NCBI GenBank assembly: GCA_019242275.1
Contig: JAFAVT010000172.1
Span: forward strand, 1-41,295
Origin: Alphaproteobacteria bacterium
Lineage (GTDB): Bacteria > Pseudomonadota > Alphaproteobacteria > Micropepsales > Micropepsaceae
DNA: 41,295 bases
Reading direction: 5' to 3'
The notes under the pieces were generated by a model. That model saw only the letters and a list, made by a program, of their open reading frames with translations, had not been told where the DNA came from and searched no databases. A program made the translations under genes and the position numbers. Positions 18,367 through 26,527 of this stretch are shown here, in pieces. Numbering within the stretch: position 1 is the stretch's first letter; each line of letters opens with the position of its first letter.

Positions 18367-19962
18367 CTACCGCTCCTCACGCAGCAGTGACAGCAGATAG
18401 CCGCGCGTGTCGGCATCAGGCGGTGTCGCCACGCCGCCTTCGCCGCGTTGCAAATCCCGCAGCGAAAAATCCATCTCAGCATCATAAGTGCGCTCGATCT
18501 GGTTGCGCAGGCGCTGTTCGGCTTCATACCAGGCCTGTTTCACCGCGCCATCGCGACAGGAGGCGGCCTCGGCACCCAGGGCACCCCAACGATGCTCGAC
18601 ACAGGCATAAGGATCGAAAGACAGGCGGAACAGCCGTGCCCGCGCCTCCTCATAGCTGAAAGTAATCCGCGCTCCATCACTGCGGATATAGGAAACTCGG
18701 CAGCCGGCCGCCGCCCCGTCATAGGCCGTCAGCAACGCCGTCGCCAGATTGCCGCCGCGCCACAGAAGACGCGGATCGCCGCTCCTGGCCATGGTGATAA
18801 AACGCTCTGCCGTCTGGCGCAGATTGACAAAGGCGGTCTTCAGCCGCGCGTCCCGCGAGGGCGTGGAATAAGTCTCCCACTCGCCATCGCTGCCATAGAT
18901 ATTGAAGGGCAAACGTTCGGGCTGCGGCCGGTACTGAAGATGGGCTTCCAGGGCCGCCTCCACCGCCTCGGCGCGATAACCCAGATCGGCGCAGTTCGAG
19001 GCCACCATGTCGGTGATTTCGCGAATGGGCTCGAAGGTCAGGCGGCCACCGCTCAAGCTGGCGCGGATATAGTCGTAATAATCCATTCGGACGTCTCCCA
19101 AGCGGAACACCCCCGCCTTCCAGCGGTCCTCCCTTTGGCCGGTGCCGTAATATTGGGTCAGGGAAAAGCCCGGCAGGGTCTGGTTCGGCGCCAGCACGAC
19201 GCTGCCGCCGAACAGAACCCCGTCCACGCGCCGGGCGCCCAAAAGCATCTGCGGCCGCCAGTTCTTGAAGCCTGCGCCCATGCCGGGGGCGGCGCGCACA
19301 AAGCGGCGGTCATAAAAGCCGCGGGTCAGGGAATTATCGGGATGGGCGTCAATATAGCGAATGCGGCCGTCCGGCTCGATGCGGAAAATCAGCGCCAGAT
19401 GGCCATTGGGATCGTAAATCACCGTGCCGGCGCGGATAAAGCGGGGATCCAGCGCGGGAGAATAGAAGTCCTGCTGCAGCGGTGCTTCCCGCTCCGGGTC
19501 AATCCTGTAGCTGGCCGACGAAATATCGTCTTGCAGTCGCGCCAGCACCGCCAGGGCCTCAGCCCCGCTGGGAACGGTCCAGCGCCGCTCCACGGTGTTC
19601 CCGGCCTCGCTGTAGCGAATGTCGCGCGCGCGCCCCCGCGGCGCCACTTCGCTGACATAGGAAAAGGGCAGACCCCGTTTCCAAGCATAATAGAAGCGCA
19701 GCACATACGGAAGGTCGGCGCAGTCGGCACGGAATTCGGCGTCCGGTGAATCAGAGGCGCGGAAGGGGTTCGCTGCGCTTTTCAGGCAGGAATCGACGCC
19801 GTCGCAGCCGCTGTTGCCGATGGCGGCGATGAAGTCGCCAAAGCCGCGCTCATCGGCCTCGCTCCAGTGATCGGTGCGGACAAGAAAGCGCGAGGCGGCC
19901 TGTGCCGGCAATGTCGCGGCCGCCAGCAGCAGCAGGCTCAGAAGCATGCGTCGCAAGCCCAT
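18367..19962 (-). CDS. Predicted secreted protein, possible papain-like cysteine peptidase fold
   Basis: Signal peptide MGLRRMLLSLLLLAAATLPAQAA; conserved-looking RADCADLPYVLRFYYAWK and later GTVIYDPNGHLALIFRI...YIDAHPDNS. Confidence 0.7.
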   Translation of the reverse strand: MGLRRMLLSLLLLAAATLPAQAASRFLVRTDHWSEADERGFGDFIAAIGNSGCDGVDSCLKSAANPFRASDSPDAEFRADCADLPYVLRFYYAWKRGLPFSYVSEVAPRGRARDIRYSEAGNTVERRWTVPSGAEALAVLARLQDDISSASYRIDPEREAPLQQDFYSPALDPRFIRAGTVIYDPNGHLALIFRIEPDGRIRYIDAHPDNSLTRGFYDRRFVRAAPGMGAGFKNWRPQMLLGARRVDGVLFGGSVVLAPNQTLPGFSLTQYYGTGQREDRWKAGVFRLGDVRMDYYDYIRASLSGGRLTFEPIREITDMVASNCADLGYRAEAVEAALEAHLQYRPQPERLPFNIYGSDGEWETYSTPSRDARLKTAFVNLRQTAERFITMARSGDPRLLWRGGNLATALLTAYDGAAAGCRVSYIRSDGARITFSYEEARARLFRLSFDPYACVEHRWGALGAEAASCRDGAVKQAWYEAEQRLRNQIERTYDAEMDFSLRDLQRGEGGVATPPDADTRGYLLSLLREER

Positions 19963-19976
19963 GCACGAACGCTAAA

Positions 19977-20076
19977 GCGCAATCCGAAAAGTGTGAAGCG
20001 GTTTTCGGAAAAATTGCGCGGCAAAATAAATAACTAGAGCATGATCGCGATTCAAAGAATTGCGATCAGGCTCTAG
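19977..20076. repeat. Two adjacent palindromic intergenic elements (composite dispersed-repeat type)
   Basis: Unit 1: GCGCAAT CCGAAAA GTGTGAAGCGG TTTTCGG AAAA ATTGCGC (19977-20019). Unit 2: CTAGAGC A TGATCGCGATTC AAA GAATTGCGATCA G GCTCTAG (20034-20076). Confidence 0.8.
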
Positions 20077-20158
20077 GCCGGTAATCTGGTTTTGCAAAGA
20101 TGGTTCAAGGCGGCCGTTTATTCGATGGTCGCGCCGCCTAACGCAGATTGCGCTTCGC

Positions 20159-20611
20159 TCAACCTGCTGGGCCGTCGCTCCTGAATACCAGCAGGCGCGA
20201 CAGGGTGAAATTGAACACCAACCCCGCCAGCACGCCGCAGGCTTGTGCCACATAAGGGTTGCCCAGCCAGCCCGAGCCGTAATGCACCAGGGCAAGCGCC
20301 ACGCCATAATTGACGATCGCCCCCAAAAGGTTGGCGCCGACAAAGCGCAGCCATTCTTCCACAATGCCGCTCAGCCCATGGGCGCGGCGGCTGGCAAAGG
20401 TGAGATAGCGGTTGCCGGCCCAGGTAAAGCACATGGCCACAAAGATGGAGGAGGCGAGGGCGGCATCAACGCCCAGTCCCAGATACCGCGTAAAAACGGT
20501 CAGCGCGGCGGCATTGATCAGATAGCCCGCCCCACCCACGGCCGCGAAGCGGACAAAGGCTTGCCGCCAGGCCCAGGCCAGGACGGCTTTCACGGCGGCG
20601 TCAGATCGCAA
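20159..20611 (-). CDS. GtrA-family membrane protein
   Basis: Four TM segments; RFAAVGGAGYLINAAALTVFTRYLGLG...FTWAGNRYLTFASRR...FNFTLSRLLVF. Confidence 0.9.
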   Translation of the reverse strand: MRSDAAVKAVLAWAWRQAFVRFAAVGGAGYLINAAALTVFTRYLGLGVDAALASSIFVAMCFTWAGNRYLTFASRRAHGLSGIVEEWLRFVGANLLGAIVNYGVALALVHYGSGWLGNPYVAQACGVLAGLVFNFTLSRLLVFRSDGPAG

Positions 20612-21525
20612 GGCCCTGGGATCGAGAGATAGGCCATGCGCTTTTGTTCCCAGCGGCCGCGCGTCACCGTGTCCAGGATCAGGCCGCAGGTCAGCGACAA
20701 GAAGGCGACCAGCATCAGGCCGGTGGCCAGGATCGCCGATGGCAGGCGGGGGACCAGTCCGGTGGCAAGGTAGTCCTGCACCACCGGCAACGCCACCAGC
20801 CCCGACGCGGCCGCCAGAATGACAAAGCCGGTGGTGAAAAAGACCAGCGGCCGCTCTTCCCGCACCAGATGAACGATGGTGCGCAGGATGCGAAAGCCGT
20901 CGCGCCAGGTGTTGAGCTTGGAAACCGAGCCCGCCGGCCGCTCCTTGTAGCGCGTATCCATTTCGGCCAGCGGCATCATCAGCCGCACGGCATGGACCGT
21001 GAGTTCAGTCTCGATACCGAAGCCTTCGGCGGTGAAGGGAAAGCTCTTGACGAAGCGACGCGAGAAGACGCGATAGCCCGACAGCATGTCGCCAATTTTC
21101 ACGTTGAACAGCCAGGCGGTCAGGCCGGTCAGCAACTTGTTGCCCAGCACATGGCCGGGACGATAGGCACCGGCCTCGGTGTGAACGCGGCGGGCCGTAA
21201 GCAGATCTGCGCCTTCGGCGACGGCCTTGCTGATCATATGCGCCGCCGCCGCGGCGTCATACGTGTCGTCGCCGTCCACCAGCACATAAATGTCGGCCTC
21301 GATGTCGGCAAACATGCGGCGCACCACATTGCCCTTGCCTTGGCGGCTTTCATTGCGGACCACGGCGCCGGCGGCGCGGGCCACCTCCGCGGTGCGGTCC
21401 TTGGAATTATTGTCATAGACATAGACCACCGCCCCCGGCAGAGCGGCGCGGAAATCGCGCACCACGGCGGCGATGGCCGCTTCTTCATTATAGCAGGGCA
21501 CCAGCACGGCGATGCGCGGGGTCAC
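20590..21525 (-). CDS. Glycosyltransferase family 2 (dolichyl-phosphate-mannose synthase/DPM-like) with C-terminal TM helices
   Basis: VTPRIAVLVPCYNEEAAIAAVVRDFRAALPGAVVYVYDNNSKDRT...YVLVDGDDTYDA...MLSGYRVFSRRFVKSFPFTAEGFGIETELTVHA. GTG start at 21525 overlaps the upstream stop (GTGA). Confidence 0.92.
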   Translation of the reverse strand: MTPRIAVLVPCYNEEAAIAAVVRDFRAALPGAVVYVYDNNSKDRTAEVARAAGAVVRNESRQGKGNVVRRMFADIEADIYVLVDGDDTYDAAAAAHMISKAVAEGADLLTARRVHTEAGAYRPGHVLGNKLLTGLTAWLFNVKIGDMLSGYRVFSRRFVKSFPFTAEGFGIETELTVHAVRLMMPLAEMDTRYKERPAGSVSKLNTWRDGFRILRTIVHLVREERPLVFFTTGFVILAAASGLVALPVVQDYLATGLVPRLPSAILATGLMLVAFLSLTCGLILDTVTRGRWEQKRMAYLSIPGPCDLTPP

Positions 21526-23147
21526 GGGCTCTTCGCCTCTTCCGTTCGGGCGAGCGGGCACCATTGATAGGCTCCCACCAGATTGGTGTCGAATTGCTGG
21601 CACTCCGTCAGGCGGATGGCAAGACCGTAATCCGCCGTTGCCTTGCGTGCCCGCGCCATATCCGTGGCATCAGAGATCAAATAAAGCGCTCCCCCTGATG
21701 CCAGATGTGCCGCCACGCGCGCCTTCATCTGGCGGGTCAGAAGACTGCCGTCTCGGGGCTGGACCATCCAGCCGTCAATGCGCAGTACGGGAATGGCCGG
21801 CGGCAACTGGGTGGCGATGAAGCCCATGGGCGCATCGCCCGTCATCACCGCCATGGTATGAGCGGGGTCTGCAATTGGCGGCAGCGCAACCTGGATATAG
21901 GGATCGTCCAGCGGGGCATGTTCCAGAAAGTCGCTGCGGGCCGTAACCAGGATGGCAAAACACAGCACCCCCAGCGACAACAGGCGCGTCCGCCGTGTTC
22001 CCGGCAAGAGGCCAACCGCCACCACGATCAAGAGCGGCGCCAGCATCTCCAGCGCCACGATGTAGCGGTAGATGGCAAAGAGGCGAAACCAGACGAAATA
22101 ACTGGCCGCGGCAAAGGCCAGCAACGGCAGTGCCGCCTCGGGATCGGCCAGCGGATCGCGATTGCGCCGGCGCGCCGCCCACACCAGGGCGGCGGCGATA
22201 ATGGCGAAATAAGCGATAAGAACGCGAATGTCCTGAAAGCCCAGATCATCCGCCACATGCCAGTCAATCGAGAACAGCACGGGAAAGAAAAGCTGCTGCC
22301 ACCATGGCCGCCAGATCGGCACAAAGCGCAGATCGCGATAGCTGGCGTTTAGCGCCAGCGGCGAATGCCAATAGTCATTCCAGTAAGGAAAAAGCGGATT
22401 GCCGGTAAGCTGATAGACATGCAGCATCCAGGGCGCCGCAAAGATCACCGCGCCGATGACGCCGCCGATGCCGCCGGCCAGCAGACGAACCGCAATTTGC
22501 TTGGCGCTGCCCCCCAGCGCCAGCAATGCCGCGGCGAAGCCGACGCAGAACGGCATCTCTGGCAGCTTCAGACCCATGGCGCAGCCGGTGATGAAGCCCG
22601 CCAACAGCGACAGCAACGCCGCCTTTCCCAAGGGACCATGGCCCAGGCTTTCGCGCCGGATCACCAGAATGGCGAGACCGGTAAAGACCAGCACGCTCAT
22701 CACATTGTCGTAATAGGTGGTGCCGAACTCGGTGAGAGTGAGCGCGCCCGCCTGTCCCAAAATAGCCAGCGAACCGGCCCACAACCGGATGTCGGGCACC
22801 CGCAGACTATGCCGCGCCATCAGATAAAGCGGCACCACGTTGGCGCCCTGGATTGCGCCGAGGGACGCCAGCGCCACCCAGGAGGGCAAATGCGTCGCCA
22901 GCCAATAGAAGGGCACGTCGAGGTAAGGATTGTACCAACTGGCTTGATGCGCCACCGCCACGTCCATGGCCAGGCGGTGATTGAAGAGGGCATAGGGCCC
23001 GTACCAGTGATAATTGCGAAAGTCCCAACTGGTGTCCTTGCCCAGCACCACGACAAAGGCCGCCCAAAACAGCACGGTGCAGATCAGGAAGGCATATTCC
23101 CCCGCCGAAAGCGGCTCACGCGCTGGCTGAAACTCGGCCTGGGACAT
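21522..23147 (-). CDS. Multi-TM membrane protein, GT39/ArnT-like glycosyltransferase candidate
   Basis: About ten TM segments, early VVVLGKDTSWDFRNYHWYGPYALFNHR loop, flanked by GT2 and GT4 genes. Confidence 0.7.
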   Translation of the reverse strand: MSQAEFQPAREPLSAGEYAFLICTVLFWAAFVVVLGKDTSWDFRNYHWYGPYALFNHRLAMDVAVAHQASWYNPYLDVPFYWLATHLPSWVALASLGAIQGANVVPLYLMARHSLRVPDIRLWAGSLAILGQAGALTLTEFGTTYYDNVMSVLVFTGLAILVIRRESLGHGPLGKAALLSLLAGFITGCAMGLKLPEMPFCVGFAAALLALGGSAKQIAVRLLAGGIGGVIGAVIFAAPWMLHVYQLTGNPLFPYWNDYWHSPLALNASYRDLRFVPIWRPWWQQLFFPVLFSIDWHVADDLGFQDIRVLIAYFAIIAAALVWAARRRNRDPLADPEAALPLLAFAAASYFVWFRLFAIYRYIVALEMLAPLLIVVAVGLLPGTRRTRLLSLGVLCFAILVTARSDFLEHAPLDDPYIQVALPPIADPAHTMAVMTGDAPMGFIATQLPPAIPVLRIDGWMVQPRDGSLLTRQMKARVAAHLASGGALYLISDATDMARARKATADYGLAIRLTECQQFDTNLVGAYQWCPLARTEEAKSP

Positions 23148-23224
23148 AAGAGGAGGGGAACTCGAAAGGACGGTTTCTTCTAGCCTGTCCTGTGATGGCC
23201 GATAAGCCCTTTCACGCGAATGGC

Positions 23225-24349
23225 TTAGGGCTGGTCCGGTTCGACGGCGATATTGTGAAGAAATTGCAGGGTGCAGGCCCGCCAGGAGCGGCTTTCGGCA
23301 AAAATGCTGGGCGTGAGGGCGCGCGGGTTCTGCTTCAGCGCCAGCGCTTCCATGCAGGCTGTTTTCAGATCTTCATGCAGCACCGCTACATCGGCACCAC
23401 CCTCGACCTCCGGTCCCACCACGTCGCGAGGCCCTTCCACCGGATAAGCCGCCACGGTGAGGCCGCAGGCCAGGGCTTCGAGAATGACCAGGCCGAAAGT
23501 ATCGGTCCGGCTGGGAAAGACGAAAACATCGCTGCCGGCATAGGCGCGGGTGAGCGCCTCGCCGGTCAGAGCGCCCAGGAATTTCACCGCAGGGTATTTG
23601 CCGGCAAGCGCCGCTTTGGCCGGGCCATCGCCCACCACCACCTTGGTGCCGGGCAGATCGAGAGCGAGAAAGGCTTCGATGTTTTTTTCGATGGCGACGC
23701 GGCCCACGAAAATCCAGATCGGGCTTTCGTATGGCAGGCGATGGCCGGCAATGGGATGGAATTTGATCACATCAACGCCGCGCGCCCACAGCTTCAGGCG
23801 GCGAAAACCATGCGCGGCCAGGTCCCGCTTCAGGGTATGGGTGGCCACCATCACTGCGGTAGCGGGCTGATGGAACCAGCGCAGCCAGCGCCATACCAGC
23901 TTTTCCGGCACGGCCTTGAAACGGGCATGGACATATTCGGCAAAGCGGGTGTGGAACGCGGTGCTAAAGGCAATGCCGTGACGGATGCAGATGCGCCGCG
24001 CCGCCAGACCCAGCGAACCTTCGGTGGCGATATGCACCGCGTCTGGTGCGAAGTCGCGAATTTCCCGCGTCAGGGCGGCGCGTTGAAAGAAGGCGAGGCG
24101 GATTTCGGGATAAGTGGGCAGGGGAAAGGTGCGCCGTCCCAAGGGCGTGACCATGCGTACGCTATGGCCCAGCATCGCCAGATCGTGACTGAGAATCTCC
24201 AATGTCCGCACCACGCCATTGACTTGCGGTGCCCAGGCGTCGGTGACGATGAGGATTTTCAAAGGCGCCGCCACGCCCGGAATGGGACCGGGTTTGAGGC
24301 GCGCTCTTCTACGCCGGTACCAACGTTCCCTGGATCGCAGTCCCACCAA
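23225..24349 (-). CDS. Glycosyltransferase family 4 (MgtA/mannosyltransferase-like)
   Basis: LKILIVTDAWAPQVNGVVRTLEILSHDLAMLGHSVRMVTP...FVFPSRTDTFGLVILEALACGLTVAAYPVEGPRDVV. True start may be internal, near LKILIVTD. Confidence 0.92.
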   Translation of the reverse strand: MVGLRSRERWYRRRRARLKPGPIPGVAAPLKILIVTDAWAPQVNGVVRTLEILSHDLAMLGHSVRMVTPLGRRTFPLPTYPEIRLAFFQRAALTREIRDFAPDAVHIATEGSLGLAARRICIRHGIAFSTAFHTRFAEYVHARFKAVPEKLVWRWLRWFHQPATAVMVATHTLKRDLAAHGFRRLKLWARGVDVIKFHPIAGHRLPYESPIWIFVGRVAIEKNIEAFLALDLPGTKVVVGDGPAKAALAGKYPAVKFLGALTGEALTRAYAGSDVFVFPSRTDTFGLVILEALACGLTVAAYPVEGPRDVVGPEVEGGADVAVLHEDLKTACMEALALKQNPRALTPSIFAESRSWRACTLQFLHNIAVEPDQP

Positions 24350-24606
24350 TGGCGGGCGGAAGGTCCAGGGTGCGTCCCGCAGAAGGAGCCCAACGCAGAA
24401 TCTCCAGATATCCCCCGCCCATCTTCGACAAGGGCGCTGCTGCTTTCAACGACAAGGGCGTGATCTGATGCGCAGGTCGCTACGCAGCGCATTGCTGCAT
24501 TGCACACAGCGCCGCAGGAACGCCAAGCGATTGCAGAATCAACAGAACGGCCAAATTTTTCTGGCATTTCCGCGCTCTAAACTTTCACAAAGTATGTTCT
24601 TTACGC

Positions 24607-24635
24607 TTGCGTACAGAGTGGCTTTACAGCATATT
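24607..24635 (+). promoter_or_regulatory. Candidate sigma70-type promoter for the sRNA candidate
   Basis: TTGCGT (24607-24612), 17-nt spacer, CATATT (24630-24635). Confidence 0.45.
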
Positions 24636-24641
24636 GTTGCA

Positions 24642-24735
24642 GCGCGGTATTGCGATCCCTCCCGATTGCGAAGCCGCCGCCCGTTCTGGGCGTTTCCTCC
24701 CTGAACTTGGCCGCCCTTGTGGCGGCCATTTTTTT
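24642..24735 (+). ncRNA. Candidate trans-acting sRNA with CCUCCC anti-SD-like motifs (possibly alpha-r8/MmgR family)
   Basis: In the minus-gene spacer 24350-24770: GATCCCTCCCGA, CGCCC-GTTCT-GGGCG hairpin (24678-24692), single-stranded TTTCCTCCCT (24693-24702), terminator GGCCGCC-CTTGT-GGCGGCC-ATTTTTTT (24709-24735). Confidence 0.65.
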
Positions 24736-24770
24736 CACCGGTCTTTGCGTGAACTTGAGAGCGGCCGGGC

Positions 24771-25691
24771 TTATTCCGCCGCAGCAGGCAGGTCGCTCGC
24801 CGGCAGCAATTCGCTGGGCGCGATTCGCACCAGCCGCGTCAGGGCGGCGGTAAGGCGCAGCTTTATGCGTTCGAAGCTTTGCTTGCGCACGATTTTATCT
24901 TCGTCGAGATAAAGCCCGCGATTGACCTCGATCTGCAGGGCATGACAACCGCGGGCTGGCCGTCCGTAAAGTATCGTGGTGTGACCACCGGCATAAGGCG
25001 CATTGCGCGCCACGCTGAAACCCTCGCGGGCAAATGCCTGCTCTGCCACCCGTGACAGCGCCGGCGCCGCCGAAGCGCCATAACGATCACCCAGCACGAT
25101 GTCGGGCGCGCGGAGCGCCGAGGGCATGGAGTGGCAGTCCACCACCACCGCCACGCCGAAGCGGACGCAGGTTTCATGCACCAGGGCCGCCAGCTTCTGA
25201 TGATAGGGCCGATAGAGCTTCTCCAGCCGCGTCCCCGCTTCTTCCATCTTCAGTTTGCCACGATAGATTTCGGCGCCGTCGCGCACAATGCGGGGAATGA
25301 CACCAAGCCCGGCAGCGACCCGGGCGCTGGGCGGATCCATCGCCACCTGCAAGGGCCCGCTGAACATGGCGGCGTCAATCTCGCCGGCGCCGCGGTTCAC
25401 ATCCAGGAAAACGCGGGGGAATTCGGCCGTCAGCAACGGTGCGCCAAGCTCCACGACTCCGGCAAACAATTCCTCGACAAAGGCATCTTCGGACCGGCGC
25501 AGCATCAGCGAATCAAGCCGGCTGGCCCCGACCCATTGCGCCGGATAATGCCGCCCGGAATGGGGTGAGGCGAAAACAAAGGGAAGAATTTGCGCCCGCG
25601 GCATTGTCAGCCGGAATGGGCGGGCATAAAGGCCGGCCAGGTCTTCGGCATCAGGCGGGGGCATTTCAGCCATGTGGAAGGGAAACACCAA
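24771..25691 (-). CDS. N-formylglutamate amidohydrolase family protein
   Basis: PFVFASPHSGRHYP...LDVNRGAGEIDAAMF...VVVDCHSMPS...NAPYAGGHTTILYGRPARGCHALQIEVNRGLYLDE. Confidence 0.93.
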   Translation of the reverse strand: MVFPFHMAEMPPPDAEDLAGLYARPFRLTMPRAQILPFVFASPHSGRHYPAQWVGASRLDSLMLRRSEDAFVEELFAGVVELGAPLLTAEFPRVFLDVNRGAGEIDAAMFSGPLQVAMDPPSARVAAGLGVIPRIVRDGAEIYRGKLKMEEAGTRLEKLYRPYHQKLAALVHETCVRFGVAVVVDCHSMPSALRAPDIVLGDRYGASAAPALSRVAEQAFAREGFSVARNAPYAGGHTTILYGRPARGCHALQIEVNRGLYLDEDKIVRKQSFERIKLRLTAALTRLVRIAPSELLPASDLPAAAE

Positions 25692-25802
25692 CCGCCCGGC
25701 CGCGCAAGCCGAGCAAGGAGGTTTACGGATTCGCAGCTTTAGGCTCTATTGCAACGAACAGGGTGGTGCGCCGGAATAGCCGGACAAACGAAGACGACCA
25801 AG

Positions 25803-26165
25803 ATGGCACATATTCTTCTGGCCGAAGACGATGAATCGCTGCGCCGCTTTCTCGCCACGGCGCTGGTCAAGGCCGGCCATGCCGTCACCGACTTCGGCGA
25901 TGGCAGCGAAGCCCATGAATGTCTGAAGGGTTTTACCTTCGATCTGCTGCTCACCGATATTGTGATGCCGGGCATGGACGGCATCGAGCTGGCCAAGCGC
26001 GCGGCCGAAATGAACGCCACCCTCAAAATCATGTTTATCACCGGCTTTGCTGCGGTGGCACTGCATCCCGCATCCGGCGCGCCCAAACAGGCCAAGGTTT
26101 TGTCCAAGCCTTTCCATCTGCGCGACCTGGTGGCGGAAGTGGACCGCATGCTGGCGGCGGCGTGA
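25803..26165 (+). CDS. cpdR: Single-domain response regulator CpdR
   Basis: MAHILLAEDDESLRRFLATALVKAGHAVTDFGDGSEAHECL...LLLTDIVMPGMDGIELAKRA...KIMFITGFAAVALHP...KVLSKPFHLRDLVAEVDRMLAA; phosphoacceptor Asp present. Confidence 0.93.
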   Translation: MAHILLAEDDESLRRFLATALVKAGHAVTDFGDGSEAHECLKGFTFDLLLTDIVMPGMDGIELAKRAAEMNATLKIMFITGFAAVALHPASGAPKQAKVLSKPFHLRDLVAEVDRMLAAA

Positions 26166-26241
26166 GAAAAAGCAGGGTTTTGCGCCCCGGGCGTGCCGCC
26201 TTGCCCCCTGCCGACCCGAACGCTATAGAGCCCCTTCAAGT

Positions 26242-26316
26242 GGGCGGTTAGCTCAGCGGGAGAGCACTACCTTGACATGGTAGGGGCCATAGGTTCGATC
26301 CCTATACCGCCCACCA
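26242..26316 (+). tRNA. tRNA-Val (anticodon GAC), CCA encoded
   Basis: GGGCGGT TA GCTC AGCGGGA GAGC A CTACC TTGACAT GGTAG GGGCC ATAGG TTCGATC CCTAT ACCGCCC ACCA; full cloverleaf, 75 nt. Confidence 0.97.
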
Positions 26317-26527
26317 TTAAATTCCCATTTTTTCGCCCAATCTCACGCCAGGCCGCAATTTTGGCGAAGCGCCCAAAGGCTCTCGCCTTGCGCATGCTGC
26401 GGCGCGGCGTCGGCGTGGATTGAGGTGCCCCGGTCCTCGCCCTGTTCTGGCCAGTGGAGGGCGCGGCAATTGACCTACTCGGGGCCTGCTGGCAACCTGC
26501 ACTGGGGTTTGTCAAACGATTGCGGGG

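Noticed and set aside
24618-24642. Sigma54 promoter (TGGC...TTGC) for the sRNA
   Set aside because: GG and GC dinucleotides are not at the required 10-nt separation; a sigma70-type pair fits better.
24607-24912. ORF spanning the sRNA candidate on the + strand
   Set aside because: Overlaps a clear terminator and the antisense of the amidohydrolase C-terminus; low-quality translation.
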